Origin: Pseudochrobactrum saccharolyticum
GTDB lineage: Bacteria; Pseudomonadota; Alphaproteobacteria; Rhizobiales; Rhizobiaceae
Reading direction: 5' to 3'
DNA length: 64,000 nt
NCBI RefSeq assembly: GCF_008801715.1
Contig: NZ_VZPG01000001.1
Location: 496,001 to 560,000, forward strand
This document shows positions 9,622 to 18,945 of the stretch, piece by piece (position 1 is the stretch's first letter; every line of letters starts with the position of its first letter). Below the pieces are notes generated by a model. That model made no database searches, had not been told where the DNA came from, and saw only the letters and a list, made by a program, of their open reading frames with translations. Made by a program: the position numbers and the translations under genes.

Positions 9622-9778
9622 CAGCCGGAGAGAAAACTTTTATTCCGGCACCATTTCAAAGAAAATTACTTTACCGCAGAATTGCAAAACCGGATTTCAT
9701 TACTATAAACTGGCAGCGACCTGTAATAATTTTTTTCTTACAGATTACAGCATCGTCACCTGAAGCCGGATATATGTT

Positions 9779-11314
9779 TTGACTGTATTGCCTTCTGCCT
9801 GCACTGACCGCCCGCATCATGAAAACCAGCACAAATCCATCATCATTATCGGGGGCGGCTTCTCCGGCGCTTCTCTGGCCTATCATCTGGCAGCGATAAC
9901 CGATCCGGCAAAACTTCAAATTACAATCATAGAACCGCGCTCCTCTCTTGGTGCCGGTCTGGCTTATTCCACCAATGAGGATGCCTTCCGCCTCAATGTT
10001 CTCTCCGACCGGATGAGCATATTTTATGAGGACAAGCCGCATTTTGCCCGCTGGATGGAAGAGCAGCACAGTCTGAACAATGATCCGGAAGCCATGACGG
10101 AGAACGGTCAGATTTACGCAAGGCGCAGCACTTTCGGCACCTATATGGCGGAACAGCTTGCACCGCTGCTTGCAAGCGGACAAGTGCAGCATATTCGTGC
10201 CAGCGCTACCGGCGCCAAACGCTGCGCCTCCGGCCGCTATCAGGTTACCACAGATAAAGGCGAAACGCGGGAAGCGGATTTTCTGGTGATCGCTGCGTCA
10301 CATCCGCTGCCTGCCCTCCCCGCACCATTGCGAGAACTCCAGCAATCCGGCCAGAGCCATGTAAAAGGACTGATCGCCAATCCTTATCAGGCAGGTGCTC
10401 TGCGGCAATTGCTTCAGGAGACAGGTCCGGGCAGTTCGGTTCTGATCGTCGGCGCAGGTCTCACCTCTGCCGATATGGTTGCAGGGCTGTCACAACACGG
10501 ACATCGCGGCAATATCACCGTTTTGTCCCGTCACGGTCTGCGCTCCCGTTCCAATCTGCGGCTCAAAGCCAATGAGCCAAGACCGCCGCGTTTCTTCGGT
10601 GATTTTATCAATCCGCCGGAAACATCGGCCGTGCGCCTGCTGCACAAAATCCGCCGGACAATCCGCGAAGCGGCACAACAATCTGTGCCATGGCAATCGG
10701 TGATTGATACTTTGCGCGATCAGGGCGGCGAGATATGGCTTGCTCTGCCGCTCAGTGAGCGCAAGCGCATTGTCCGCCATCTGCGCACTTTCTGGGATGC
10801 GCATAGGTTTCGCTTAGCAACTCAGACAGATGATGTTCTTGATGAACGCTGCCGTGCCGGAACACTGAAATTTCTCGGCGCACACCTCACGGATGCTGCA
10901 CGCGTTGATGACGGTCACGGCTATATCGTGACCTATCGCCTGCGCGGACAATCAGGAACAATCAGACAGCATTTTGACGCTATTATTGTTACCACCGGCC
11001 CCGCACATGGCGATATTATCGGTCAGTGCCCGCCATTGGCAATGCTCTGCGAAGACGGTTTGATTGAAATGGATCCTACAGGTCTTGGTTTGCATACAAG
11101 CCGCACTGAGCAGACGGATACAACCATGCGTGCCATCGGCAAAAACGGTAGCATTGCTGATAATCTGTTCATCGCAGGGCCTTTAGCCCGCGGTACATTC
11201 GGGGAATTAATGGGCGCGCCGGAAGTGGCGCGCTATACAGAAACATTGGCGGATGTCATCAGACAGGCCGCTGCACTTATTCAGCAGCCTCATAAATCTG
11301 CTGACGTCTGTTGA
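9779..11314 (+). CDS. FAD/NAD(P)-binding protein (oxidoreductase-like)
   Basis: The N-terminus has a dinucleotide-binding motif, IIIIGGGFSGASLAYHL, near residue 20, and a second nucleotide-binding motif, VLIVGAGLTSADMV, near residue 220, the layout of the FAD-NAD(P)-binding family (pfam13454 type). Substrate is unknown. The 511-residue frame begins at TTG 9779 without a ribosome-binding site; TTG 9788 is another option, and the only nearby ATG (9821 region) is out of frame, so the start is uncertain. Its last 38 bases overlap the 3' end of the convergent TetR gene. No partner gene is apparent. Confidence 0.8.
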   Translation: MTVLPSACTDRPHHENQHKSIIIIGGGFSGASLAYHLAAITDPAKLQITIIEPRSSLGAGLAYSTNEDAFRLNVLSDRMSIFYEDKPHFARWMEEQHSLNNDPEAMTENGQIYARRSTFGTYMAEQLAPLLASGQVQHIRASATGAKRCASGRYQVTTDKGETREADFLVIAASHPLPALPAPLRELQQSGQSHVKGLIANPYQAGALRQLLQETGPGSSVLIVGAGLTSADMVAGLSQHGHRGNITVLSRHGLRSRSNLRLKANEPRPPRFFGDFINPPETSAVRLLHKIRRTIREAAQQSVPWQSVIDTLRDQGGEIWLALPLSERKRIVRHLRTFWDAHRFRLATQTDDVLDERCRAGTLKFLGAHLTDAARVDDGHGYIVTYRLRGQSGTIRQHFDAIIVTTGPAHGDIIGQCPPLAMLCEDGLIEMDPTGLGLHTSRTEQTDTTMRAIGKNGSIADNLFIAGPLARGTFGELMGAPEVARYTETLADVIRQAAALIQQPHKSADVC

Positions 11315-11993
11315 AAACGGCCTGCGCACCATCAAGGATCAGAAGCAGTTTTTTGTCCCACCAATCCTTCGGATGATCGGTCATCATACGGCTCATAATC
11401 AGGATCGGCCGCGCCGTATCCGGATTGCGGGCAGCTTCTGCCTGCCACGACTGCACAACCTTCTCAATTCCGCGTTCGCCAATGCGGCCCGGTTTTTTAT
11501 AGGCTCTGCGCCAGCCGGTGAAGTAATCGACCGTCATATCCATCATACTGTCGATCAGCACAACGGCTTCCTCAGCCGAGAAACCATATTCCACAAACTG
11601 GTTAGCCATTTCGCCAAAAGCGCGGATACCGGATGGCGGGGATACTTCCAGTTCCCGCATAGCATCAGCCAGCCCCGGATGTCTGTTGAATAATTCCCAG
11701 GCCGAATTGGCGACATTTTGCGCAAACTCATACCAGTCGGCAGGATTACCGCGCCAGTCCAGTTCGGTAATGGCCAGATCGGCAGCAGCCAGCAGCAATT
11801 CATTGCGGCCTTTGACATAGCGGTAGAGGGAGGAGTGATCGACCCCGAGCGCCTGACCGACAGCAATCATCGTCACATCATCGAGACCGATTTTCAGCGT
11901 CACACGCGCAATTTCCTCAAGAGAAATCCGCGCCGGACGACCGATACGCGGGCTTGGCGCCACACATGACTTTGCCGAAATTTGCTTTTTCAT
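11277..11993 (-). CDS. TetR/AcrR family transcriptional regulator
   Basis: A 238-residue regulator with an N-terminal helix-turn-helix at about residues 22-68 (VTMIAVGQALGVDHSSLYRYVKGRNEL) and a helical ligand-binding domain behind it. The ATG at 11993 follows GGGGCGG. Ligand and targets are unknown. It is divergent from hemA across 277 bases, in which two inverted copies of a roughly 15-base box (12035-12088) may be its operator. The gene converges with the FAD protein and overlaps its end by 38 bases, so the two transcripts are partly antisense. Confidence 0.92.
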   Translation of the reverse strand: MKKQISAKSCVAPSPRIGRPARISLEEIARVTLKIGLDDVTMIAVGQALGVDHSSLYRYVKGRNELLLAAADLAITELDWRGNPADWYEFAQNVANSAWELFNRHPGLADAMRELEVSPPSGIRAFGEMANQFVEYGFSAEEAVVLIDSMMDMTVDYFTGWRRAYKKPGRIGERGIEKVVQSWQAEAARNPDTARPILIMSRMMTDHPKDWWDKKLLLILDGAQAVFNRRQQIYEAAE

Positions 11994-12034
11994 AGCCGCC
12001 CCGTCCGAAAATTATGCATGCACGCAAGGATTAA

Positions 12035-12088
12035 ACACTCTGTTGCAAACTCAATTAGCGTTGAATGCGCCCTTTTACAACAGAGTGT
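12035..12088. promoter_or_regulatory. Inverted pair of boxes, possible TetR operator
   Basis: ACACTCTGTTG (12035-12045) recurs as its exact reverse complement at 12078-12088; extended to 15 bases the two differ at one position. The centre-to-centre distance is about 43 bases, roughly four helical turns. It lies 42-95 bases upstream of the TetR start codon. Operator role is inference; a stem with a 32-base loop is the alternative. Confidence 0.5.
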
Positions 12089-12159
12089 GACTAAAATTGC
12101 GGACAGCTCCGGCCTTTTCAACCGGAATATATCGAAAACCCGTAGCGGAGGCGGCCTGA

Positions 12160-12173
12160 TTGACTGAAATCAA
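12160..12173. promoter_or_regulatory. FNR/FnrN-type box upstream of hemA
   Basis: TTGAC-tgaa-ATCAA differs from the consensus TTGAT-N4-ATCAA at one base. It is centred about 104 bases before the hemA start. hemA control by FNR-family proteins under low oxygen is known in several alphaproteobacteria; binding here is inferred. Confidence 0.65.
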
Positions 12174-12270
12174 TGCCGCAAAACCGGCCTAGGTCTATTT
12201 ACCGCACATGTCCTTATAGACGGCGCGTCTCTAAAGGATTAGGTAACGGTGAAGAAAAGGAAGATGCCTC

Positions 12271-13515
12271 ATGGACTATAGCCGGTTTTTTGAAGCGGCC
12301 ATTGACCGCCTTCACACTGAAAATCGTTACCGTGTATTTGCTGATCTGGAGCGTATTGTCGGCCGCTTTCCGCAAGCAATCTGGCGCCATAACGGTCAGG
12401 CGCGTGAAATCACCGTATGGTGCTCCAATGACTATCTCGGTATGGGGCAAAATCCTGATGTTCTGAAAGCCATGACCGATGCAGCCGTCTCGCAAGGGTC
12501 CGGCGCCGGTGGCACACGCAATATCTCCGGCAATAATCATCCGCTTGTTGAGCTTGAACATGAGCTCGCGGATTTGCACGGCAAAGAAGCCGGTCTGGTT
12601 TTTACCTCCGGCTTTGTCTCCAATGATGCCTCTATCTCGACCATTGCCAAGCTGCTGCCGGATTGCCTGATCCTGTCGGATGAACTCAATCACGCATCGA
12701 TGATCGCCGGCATCCGTCATTCCGGTGCCGACAAGCAGATTTTCCGGCACAATGATGTGCAGCATCTTGAAGAGCTTTTGAAGGCTGCGGGCAAAGACCG
12801 CGCCAAGCTGATCGTTTTTGAATCCGTCTATTCCATGGACGGCGATGTGGCACCGCTGAAAGCAATTGTGGAACTGGCAGAAAAATACAATGCCATGACC
12901 TATCTTGATGAAGTCCATGCCGTTGGTATGTATGGCGCACGCGGCGGCGGCATTTCAGAACGCGAAGGCCTGAGCCATCGTATTGATATTATTGAAGGTA
13001 CATTAGCCAAATCCTTCGGCACACTGGGCGGGTATATTACCGGTTCCAAGGCTGTGGTTGATGCTGTGCGCTCCTATGCGCCGGGCTTCATCTTTACCTC
13101 AGCCCTGCCACCGGCAATTGCCAATGCGACTGTTGCAGCCATTCGCCATCTCAAAGCCTCGGGCACCGAACGCGAATTGCAGCAGAAGAATGCACAATTG
13201 ACCAAGGACACGCTGAAACGTGCCGGCCTGCCGGTTATGCCAACTGAAACACATATTGTACCGCTCTTTGTCGGCAATGCGGATTTGTGCAAAAAAGCTT
13301 CTGATCGCCTGCTGGAAGTTCATGGCATTTATATTCAGCCGATCAACTTCCCGACCGTACCACGCGGCACTGAACGCCTGCGCATCACACCGACCCCTGT
13401 TCACGGGGAAGAACTGATTGCCGGCCTGAAAGAGGCTCTGCTGGAAGTCTGGCAGGCTCTGAACATTCCTTATGCAACGGACTTTACCGGCAACCCGCTG
13501 AAACAATCCGCTTAA
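12271..13515 (+). CDS. hemA: 5-aminolevulinate synthase (C4 pathway)
   Basis: Condenses glycine and succinyl-CoA to 5-aminolevulinate, the first step of tetrapyrrole synthesis in alphaproteobacteria; pyridoxal-phosphate enzyme of the alpha-oxoamine synthase family. The 414-residue product has the N-terminal ALAS-specific segment, the glycine-rich [12 protein letters not shown] block near residue 73, [10 protein letters not shown] near 131, [10 protein letters not shown] near 213, and the cofactor lysine K247 in [11 protein letters not shown]. The C-terminal tail beyond the core also matches ALAS rather than 2-amino-3-ketobutyrate ligase. AGGAAGATGCCTC precedes the ATG. An FNR-type box upstream suggests oxygen control. 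Confidence 0.96.
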   Translation: MDYSRFFEAAIDRLHTENRYRVFADLERIVGRFPQAIWRHNGQAREITVWCSNDYLGMGQNPDVLKAMTDAAVSQGSGAGGTRNISGNNHPLVELEHELADLHGKEAGLVFTSGFVSNDASISTIAKLLPDCLILSDELNHASMIAGIRHSGADKQIFRHNDVQHLEELLKAAGKDRAKLIVFESVYSMDGDVAPLKAIVELAEKYNAMTYLDEVHAVGMYGARGGGISEREGLSHRIDIIEGTLAKSFGTLGGYITGSKAVVDAVRSYAPGFIFTSALPPAIANATVAAIRHLKASGTERELQQKNAQLTKDTLKRAGLPVMPTETHIVPLFVGNADLCKKASDRLLEVHGIYIQPINFPTVPRGTERLRITPTPVHGEELIAGLKEALLEVWQALNIPYATDFTGNPLKQSA

Positions 13516-13549
13516 TAGCGCCGTGTACCGTTTCAATCCTTACAGCCGC

Positions 13550-14626
13550 TCAGAGCTCCGCCTGTGCGGCTGTTTGCTTTTCATCCATACGGCGCAGCGA
13601 TCGGGCAAGAAACGGCACAAAAATCGCAATCATCATAAAGCGCACAACATGATGCGAAGCCACATAGGCCGGATCAACACCCAGCGAGAAAGCGATCACA
13701 GTCAGCGCTTCCAATGCACCCGGCGCAAAAGCCAGTGCAATTTGTGCCGGATGCAGCCCTGTTGCCAGCCATGCCAGCGCACAGATTGCGGCAGCTGTTC
13801 CCGTACCGACGATGAAAGCCATCAGCGCCACCGGCAAATAATTCAGGATAGCGCCGCGATGCCGTGCATCAACCCGCGAGCCGATCAGAGCTCCGAGAAC
13901 AACCATACCAAAATCCGCCATTTCAGGCGGCACGCGCACAGTTACAAAACCGGTCACATAGACCAGCGCACTGGCGAGCAATGCGCCCAGCATCATCCCG
14001 CCCGGTAAACGGCTGTAATGGCCGATCAGCGCACCAAGGCCACCCGCAGCGAACAACCATAGCCATTCTTTTTGCTGGCTGCCTGAACCGGCAACAAAAT
14101 CGATATGCGGTGCGGATTGCCCAAGCACATTAAGCACCGGCGCCAGCAACCCGATGAGCAACAGCAGGCGCACAGTCTGAATAATGGTGATTTTAACCAG
14201 ATCGGCACGGGTTTCGCTGGCTGCAGCCATCACGAAAGACAAGGCACCGGGCAAAGAGGAGAAAAAAGCCGTTTGTGCATCCCAGCGAAACACATAGCGC
14301 AGCAGCATAAATGTAAAACCGGTTACCGCCACCAGCATCACAAACAGCAGCATAAAGCTCAAAGGCCATTCGCCGATCTGACTCAGCGTTTCGGGACGCA
14401 CACCGGAACCGGCTTGCAGGCCGAGCATGATAAAAACCGCATTACGCAACCAGACAGGCAGATAAATGCGGATACCGCTCAGAGATGCAATGGTCACGCT
14501 GCACATTGAGCCGAGCAGAAAAGGAATGGGCAGTCCGGTCAGATAAGCGATTGCGGCACCGCTGCCGGCAATCAGAAATGTCAGGAAAAGCGCATAGATA
14601 TTTTTCAGAGAGAACTGACGGGACAT
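13550..14626 (-). CDS. AbrB-family membrane protein
   Basis: A 358-residue, strongly hydrophobic protein with about nine to ten membrane segments, made of two similar halves as in the AbrB family (duplicated about-150-residue unit; historically annotated as putative ammonia monooxygenase). The motifs LPIPFLLGSM (near residue 28) and ALPGALSFVMAAA (near 131) are family hallmarks, and LPGGMMLGALLAS is the matching block in the second half. Transport substrate is not established for the family. It converges with hemA 35 bases apart. It should not be confused with the AbrB DNA-binding regulator. Confidence 0.85.
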   Translation of the reverse strand: MSRQFSLKNIYALFLTFLIAGSGAAIAYLTGLPIPFLLGSMCSVTIASLSGIRIYLPVWLRNAVFIMLGLQAGSGVRPETLSQIGEWPLSFMLLFVMLVAVTGFTFMLLRYVFRWDAQTAFFSSLPGALSFVMAAASETRADLVKITIIQTVRLLLLIGLLAPVLNVLGQSAPHIDFVAGSGSQQKEWLWLFAAGGLGALIGHYSRLPGGMMLGALLASALVYVTGFVTVRVPPEMADFGMVVLGALIGSRVDARHRGAILNYLPVALMAFIVGTGTAAAICALAWLATGLHPAQIALAFAPGALEALTVIAFSLGVDPAYVASHHVVRFMMIAIFVPFLARSLRRMDEKQTAAQAEL

Positions 14627-14735
14627 GGGATATTCTTAACCAGAGCATTTCCGGATGGCAGGCATAATCGTCGCGCCGGAGTCTTGTTGAATTGGCCGCA
14701 TTTTATGCAACCAAAATATCAGACAAATTAAAAAT

Positions 14736-14765
14736 AAACCCGGCTTCATTTCTGAGGCCGGGTTT
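14736..14765 (-). terminator. Terminator of mscL
   Basis: AAACCCGGC (14736-14744) pairs with GCCGGGTTT (14757-14765). Read on the minus strand the stem is followed by ATTTTTAATTT. It lies 13 bases past the mscL stop. Confidence 0.82.
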
Positions 14766-14777
14766 AGGATTTTATAA

Positions 14778-15194
14778 TCAGGCTTTTTTCGCCAGAAGAT
14801 CACGGATTTCTGTCAGCAGAACCTGATCTGCCGGAATTGCGGCTTCAGCTTCAGGCTTGGCCTCTTCCTTTTTCTTCATGCGGTTCATGCCTTTAACAAC
14901 AAGGAACAGAACCCAGGCGATAATCAGGAAGTTAATCAGCAGCGTAATGAAATTACCGTAAGCAATGGTTGCACCGGCTTCACGCGCTGCCGCCAATGTA
15001 CCCTTAGGCTCACCGGCCAGCTGGATAAACATGTTGGAGAAATCAATACCACCGGTGATGAGACCGATAATCGGCATGATAATGTCATTCACGATGGAAT
15101 TGACCAGACCACCAAATGCACCGCCAATGATGACACCGATGGCCAGATCGACCATATTGCCCTTGAGGGCAAATTCACGAAATTCCTTTAGCAT
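14778..15194 (-). CDS. mscL: Large-conductance mechanosensitive channel
   Basis: A homopentameric inner-membrane pore that opens under hypo-osmotic shock. The 138-residue protein has the amphipathic N-terminal helix [13 protein letters not shown], first membrane helix with the gate-forming [14 protein letters not shown] (residues about 15-28), a periplasmic loop, second membrane helix [19 protein letters not shown] (about 80-100), and a C-terminal charged bundle helix. All landmarks are in the family positions. AAGGATAGCTC gives a good ribosome-binding site before ATG 15194. It is a single gene with its own terminator. Confidence 0.97.
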   Translation of the reverse strand: MLKEFREFALKGNMVDLAIGVIIGGAFGGLVNSIVNDIIMPIIGLITGGIDFSNMFIQLAGEPKGTLAAAREAGATIAYGNFITLLINFLIIAWVLFLVVKGMNRMKKKEEAKPEAEAAIPADQVLLTEIRDLLAKKA

Positions 15195-15426
15195 GAGCTA
15201 TCCTTTACAAGTACGGGGGCTTACTCTTTTTATATCCGGCAATAAAAACAAAGTAGCGGAGATTATTATAGTCTCAAGATCAGAAAGCAGCTTACTGCTT
15301 GATTATCCTGAAGTGTTGCATACAAACATAGGTACAGAATAATCAGCGGACAGAGACTGCCATTATTGCAGCCATATACAGGATCTTTCTGTCCCGCAAT
15401 CATTAACCGGTCAGCAAGGGGGCTGA

Positions 15427-18400
15427 ATGCACGGCTGGATCATCATCGGCATCGCATTTCTCTATCTGATCCTGCTCTTTGCGGTTGCCAGTATTGGCGA
15501 CAGTAAAGCATCGCGCTGGGGCTCCAAGCCAAGACCCTATATTTATGCATTCAGCCTTGCTGTTTACTGTACATCATGGACCTTCTTCGGCTCGGTCGGG
15601 CTTGCAGCTGACCGCGGGCTTGAGTTTCTGGGCATTTATATTGGCCCCATTCTGGTTTTCACCTTCGGCAATAAATTTCTGCGTCATGTGGTGCGGCTGG
15701 CAAAAGCCGAGCGCATTACCTCTATCGCCGACTTTCTCGCCGCCCGTTACGGCAAAAGTACCAGCGTCGCCACGATCGGCACCTGCATCGCCGTGGTCGG
15801 CTCGATGCCCTATATTGCTCTGCAGCTGAAAGCCGTATCCGGCAGTGTCGATATGGTTCTGGCTGAATATCAGGCTTCCTATGACCCGATTGTCTATGTC
15901 TTCGGCGACATATCGCTGTTTGTTACTGCGCTGCTGGCTATATTCGCCATCCTTTTCGGCACCAGACATACGGATGCGACTGAGCATCAGGACGGGCTGA
16001 TTCTTGCGGTTGCGTTAGAATCCGTCATCAAAATCACCGCTTTTCTGATTGTCGGCATTGCCACAACCTTCTTCCTCTTCGGCTCGCCTTTTGATCTGCC
16101 GCAGCAATTGCAGGAGCGGAATATTGATTTCTGGGGCATGTTAACCCGTACCAGCCCCAGCACCTGGATTGTTCACACCGTTCTGAGTGCCGCGGCAATT
16201 CTGATGCTGCCGCGCCAGTTTCACGTCACTGTGGTTGAGAACCGCAGCGAAAAGGAATTGCGCACAGCCCGCTGGCTGTTTCCGGTCTATCTGATCCTGA
16301 TTAACCTGTTCGTCCTGCCAATCGCCCTGCAAGGCATTATCAATCTCGGCCCCACAACCAATGCAGATCTCTATGTTCTGGCTCTGCCGCTGGCAGCAGG
16401 CTCACATCTTTTAACTCTGCTGGCTTTTGTCGGCGGGCTTTCTGCTGCAACGGCGATGGTGATTGTGGCCTGCGTGGCGCTGTCGATCATGATCTCCAAC
16501 CATCTGCTGCTGCCATTGCTGATCCGCTACGTCTATCGTCGCCAAAAACATCAGCAACGAGATCTGACCCGCCTTATCCTCTATACCCGCCGTGCAACCA
16601 TTGTGATTATTCTGGCGGTGACTTTCAGCTATTACCGCGCCAGTTCCAGCACTTTCGGGCTGGCTTCTATCGGTCTGGTTTCTTTCGCAGCGATTGCACA
16701 ATTTGCGCCCCCTCTGATCGGCGGACTGATCTGGCGCAATGCCAATGCACGCGGAGCCGTTTTGGGCATGGTCAGCGGCTTTGCTGTCTGGGCCTATACG
16801 TTGCTGCTGCCAACACTGGCAAATCCTGATGCGCCGATCCTGCGGGAAGGTTTATGGGGGCTTTCCTATCTGCGTCCGCAGGCACTCTTCGGCGTTGATG
16901 CCCTGCCCCTCACCCATGGCGCTCTGTGGAGCCTCGCCATTAATGCACTGTTCTTCGTAATCGGCTCACTCTCCCGACAGTCCACACCGCTGGAGCGCAT
17001 TCAGGCCAGCACATTCATGCCGCGCAATCTGAAAACCGTGCCGGTTCTGCGTCGTTTCCGCACCAGTGTCACTGTCGGGGAAATTAAAAATACGATTGCC
17101 CGCTATCTGGGTGAAGACCGCGTTGCTCTTGCTTTCAGCCGCTATGAACATAATGGCGATCAGCCGCTCGATGATAAAGCTGTCGCTGATGTGCCGCTGA
17201 TCCGTTTTGCCGAGCAAATATTGGGTAGTGCCATCGGCTCCTCTTCCGCGCGGCTGGTGCTGTCACTGCTGCTTCAGCGCAAGGACAATACCGCACCGGA
17301 CACGCTGCGCCTGCTGGATGATGCTTCAGAAGCCTTGCAGCACAATCGCGACCTGCTGCAAACCGCTCTGGATCAGATGGAACAGGGCATTACCGTTCTC
17401 GACAAGGATTTTCGCCTGACCTGCTGGAACCGGCGTTTCCGCCATCTTCTGCAATTGCCGGACGGGCTGACACAGGTTGGCACACCGATTTCCGATGTGC
17501 TCGACCGGTTGCTGCATAATGGCGAAATTCATGCGGGCGATGCCGCGATGATGATGCGCACATTGGAGCGCACTCATGAGCCAAGCCGTATCCTCTTACA
17601 CTCCACCGGCAAAATCATTGAAATTGCAGCCAATCCGATGCCGGATGGCGGCATTGTTGCCAGCTACACTGATATTACTGCCTCGGTTGAAGCCGATAAT
17701 TCCATGAAGCGTCTCAATGAAACGCTGGAACAGCGCGTCGCCGACCGCACCACCGAACTGCTTGAAGTGAACCAGCAGCTTGTCCGTGCGCAGAAACTGG
17801 CGGAAGAGGCCAATTTCGGCAAAACACGTTTTCTCGCCGCTGCCGGTCATGATATTTTGCAGCCGCTCAATGCTGCCCGCCTCTACAGCACAGCCTTGAG
17901 CGAAAGGCTCGGCGCATCGGAAGCGCAACTGGCGCGCAATATTGACTCCTCCCTTGAAGCGGTTGAAGGCATTCTCAGTGCGCTGCTGGATATTTCACGG
18001 CTTGATACCGGCGCGCTCAAACCGGAGCTTTCGCTGTTCCGTCTGGATCGCCTGCTCCAGCAGGTTGTCACAGACTTCACACCGCTTGCTGCCACAAAAG
18101 GTCTGAAACTTCGTGTCGTGCCCTGCTCCCTCACAGTCTATAGCGACCGCAATCTTCTGCGTCGTCTGCTGCAAAATCTGATCTCGAATTCGATCAAATA
18201 CAGCCGCAGCGGCAAAATTCTTCTCGGTGTGCGTCGTCGCGGCGGTGATCTGGAAATCAAGGTTGCCGATACCGGCATCGGCATCGCACCGGAAAAACAG
18301 CAGCTGGTTTTCCGCGAATTTTACCGGCTGGATGAAGGGATCAGTCAGGCAGACGGGCTGGGACTTGGCCTTTCCATTGTCGACCGTATTGCCCGTGTGC

Positions 18401-18924
18401 TGGATCTGACGATCCGTCTGCAATCCGAACATGGCAAAGGCACCTGTTTCAGCATCATTATGCCGGTGTCTCAGGAGCCTGCGGTTGAAGTTTCACCTGA
18501 ACCGTCACAGGCCAGACGCCGCAGCAATGCGCTCGAAAATATGCGGGTTTTGTGTATTGATAATGATCCGCTGATCCTCGACGGCATGCGCATTCTGCTG
18601 GAAGGCTGGGGTTGTGACATCACTCTGATCCGTGACGGCGCACAACTTAAGGACTGGTGCAATCATATCGCCCGTTCACAAGCGAGCGTCAGGATACTGC
18701 CGGATATTATTCTGGCTGACTATCATCTCAACCGTGAAAACGGGCTGGATATGATCGGCTATATCCGCGAAACGCTGGGTCATGCCATACCGGCCGTACT
18801 GCTGACGGCCGATCGTTCAAAAGAGGTCAAATTACAGGCCACAGAAGAAAATGTTCATGTGCTGAACAAGCCGCTGAAACCCGCAGCATTGCGGGCTTTG
18901 CTGGCGCATTATCATATGCGGTGA
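15427..18924 (+). CDS. Transporter-fused hybrid sensor histidine kinase
   Basis: A 1165-residue membrane sensor. Residues 1 to about 490 form a sodium:solute-symporter-like domain of some 12-13 helices; a linker and PAS-like domain follow (about 630-745), then a coiled coil (LEQRVADRTTELLEVNQQL), the dimerisation domain with phospho-acceptor H808 in AAAGHDILQPLN, a HATPase domain with NLISNSIKYS and DTGIGIAP and a GLGLGLSIV loop, and a C-terminal receiver with D1098 in ILADYHL. This is the NahK/ErcS' architecture of the SLC5-kinase type. The sensed molecule is unknown. AAGGGGG lies before the ATG. The neighbouring convergent LuxR-type regulator is its probable partner. Confidence 0.93.
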   Translation: MHGWIIIGIAFLYLILLFAVASIGDSKASRWGSKPRPYIYAFSLAVYCTSWTFFGSVGLAADRGLEFLGIYIGPILVFTFGNKFLRHVVRLAKAERITSIADFLAARYGKSTSVATIGTCIAVVGSMPYIALQLKAVSGSVDMVLAEYQASYDPIVYVFGDISLFVTALLAIFAILFGTRHTDATEHQDGLILAVALESVIKITAFLIVGIATTFFLFGSPFDLPQQLQERNIDFWGMLTRTSPSTWIVHTVLSAAAILMLPRQFHVTVVENRSEKELRTARWLFPVYLILINLFVLPIALQGIINLGPTTNADLYVLALPLAAGSHLLTLLAFVGGLSAATAMVIVACVALSIMISNHLLLPLLIRYVYRRQKHQQRDLTRLILYTRRATIVIILAVTFSYYRASSSTFGLASIGLVSFAAIAQFAPPLIGGLIWRNANARGAVLGMVSGFAVWAYTLLLPTLANPDAPILREGLWGLSYLRPQALFGVDALPLTHGALWSLAINALFFVIGSLSRQSTPLERIQASTFMPRNLKTVPVLRRFRTSVTVGEIKNTIARYLGEDRVALAFSRYEHNGDQPLDDKAVADVPLIRFAEQILGSAIGSSSARLVLSLLLQRKDNTAPDTLRLLDDASEALQHNRDLLQTALDQMEQGITVLDKDFRLTCWNRRFRHLLQLPDGLTQVGTPISDVLDRLLHNGEIHAGDAAMMMRTLERTHEPSRILLHSTGKIIEIAANPMPDGGIVASYTDITASVEADNSMKRLNETLEQRVADRTTELLEVNQQLVRAQKLAEEANFGKTRFLAAAGHDILQPLNAARLYSTALSERLGASEAQLARNIDSSLEAVEGILSALLDISRLDTGALKPELSLFRLDRLLQQVVTDFTPLAATKGLKLRVVPCSLTVYSDRNLLRRLLQNLISNSIKYSRSGKILLGVRRRGGDLEIKVADTGIGIAPEKQQLVFREFYRLDEGISQADGLGLGLSIVDRIARVLDLTIRLQSEHGKGTCFSIIMPVSQEPAVEVSPEPSQARRRSNALENMRVLCIDNDPLILDGMRILLEGWGCDITLIRDGAQLKDWCNHIARSQASVRILPDIILADYHLNRENGLDMIGYIRETLGHAIPAVLLTADRSKEVKLQATEENVHVLNKPLKPAALRALLAHYHMR

Positions 18925-18945
18925 GAGACTGTGAAATGCTCCGGC

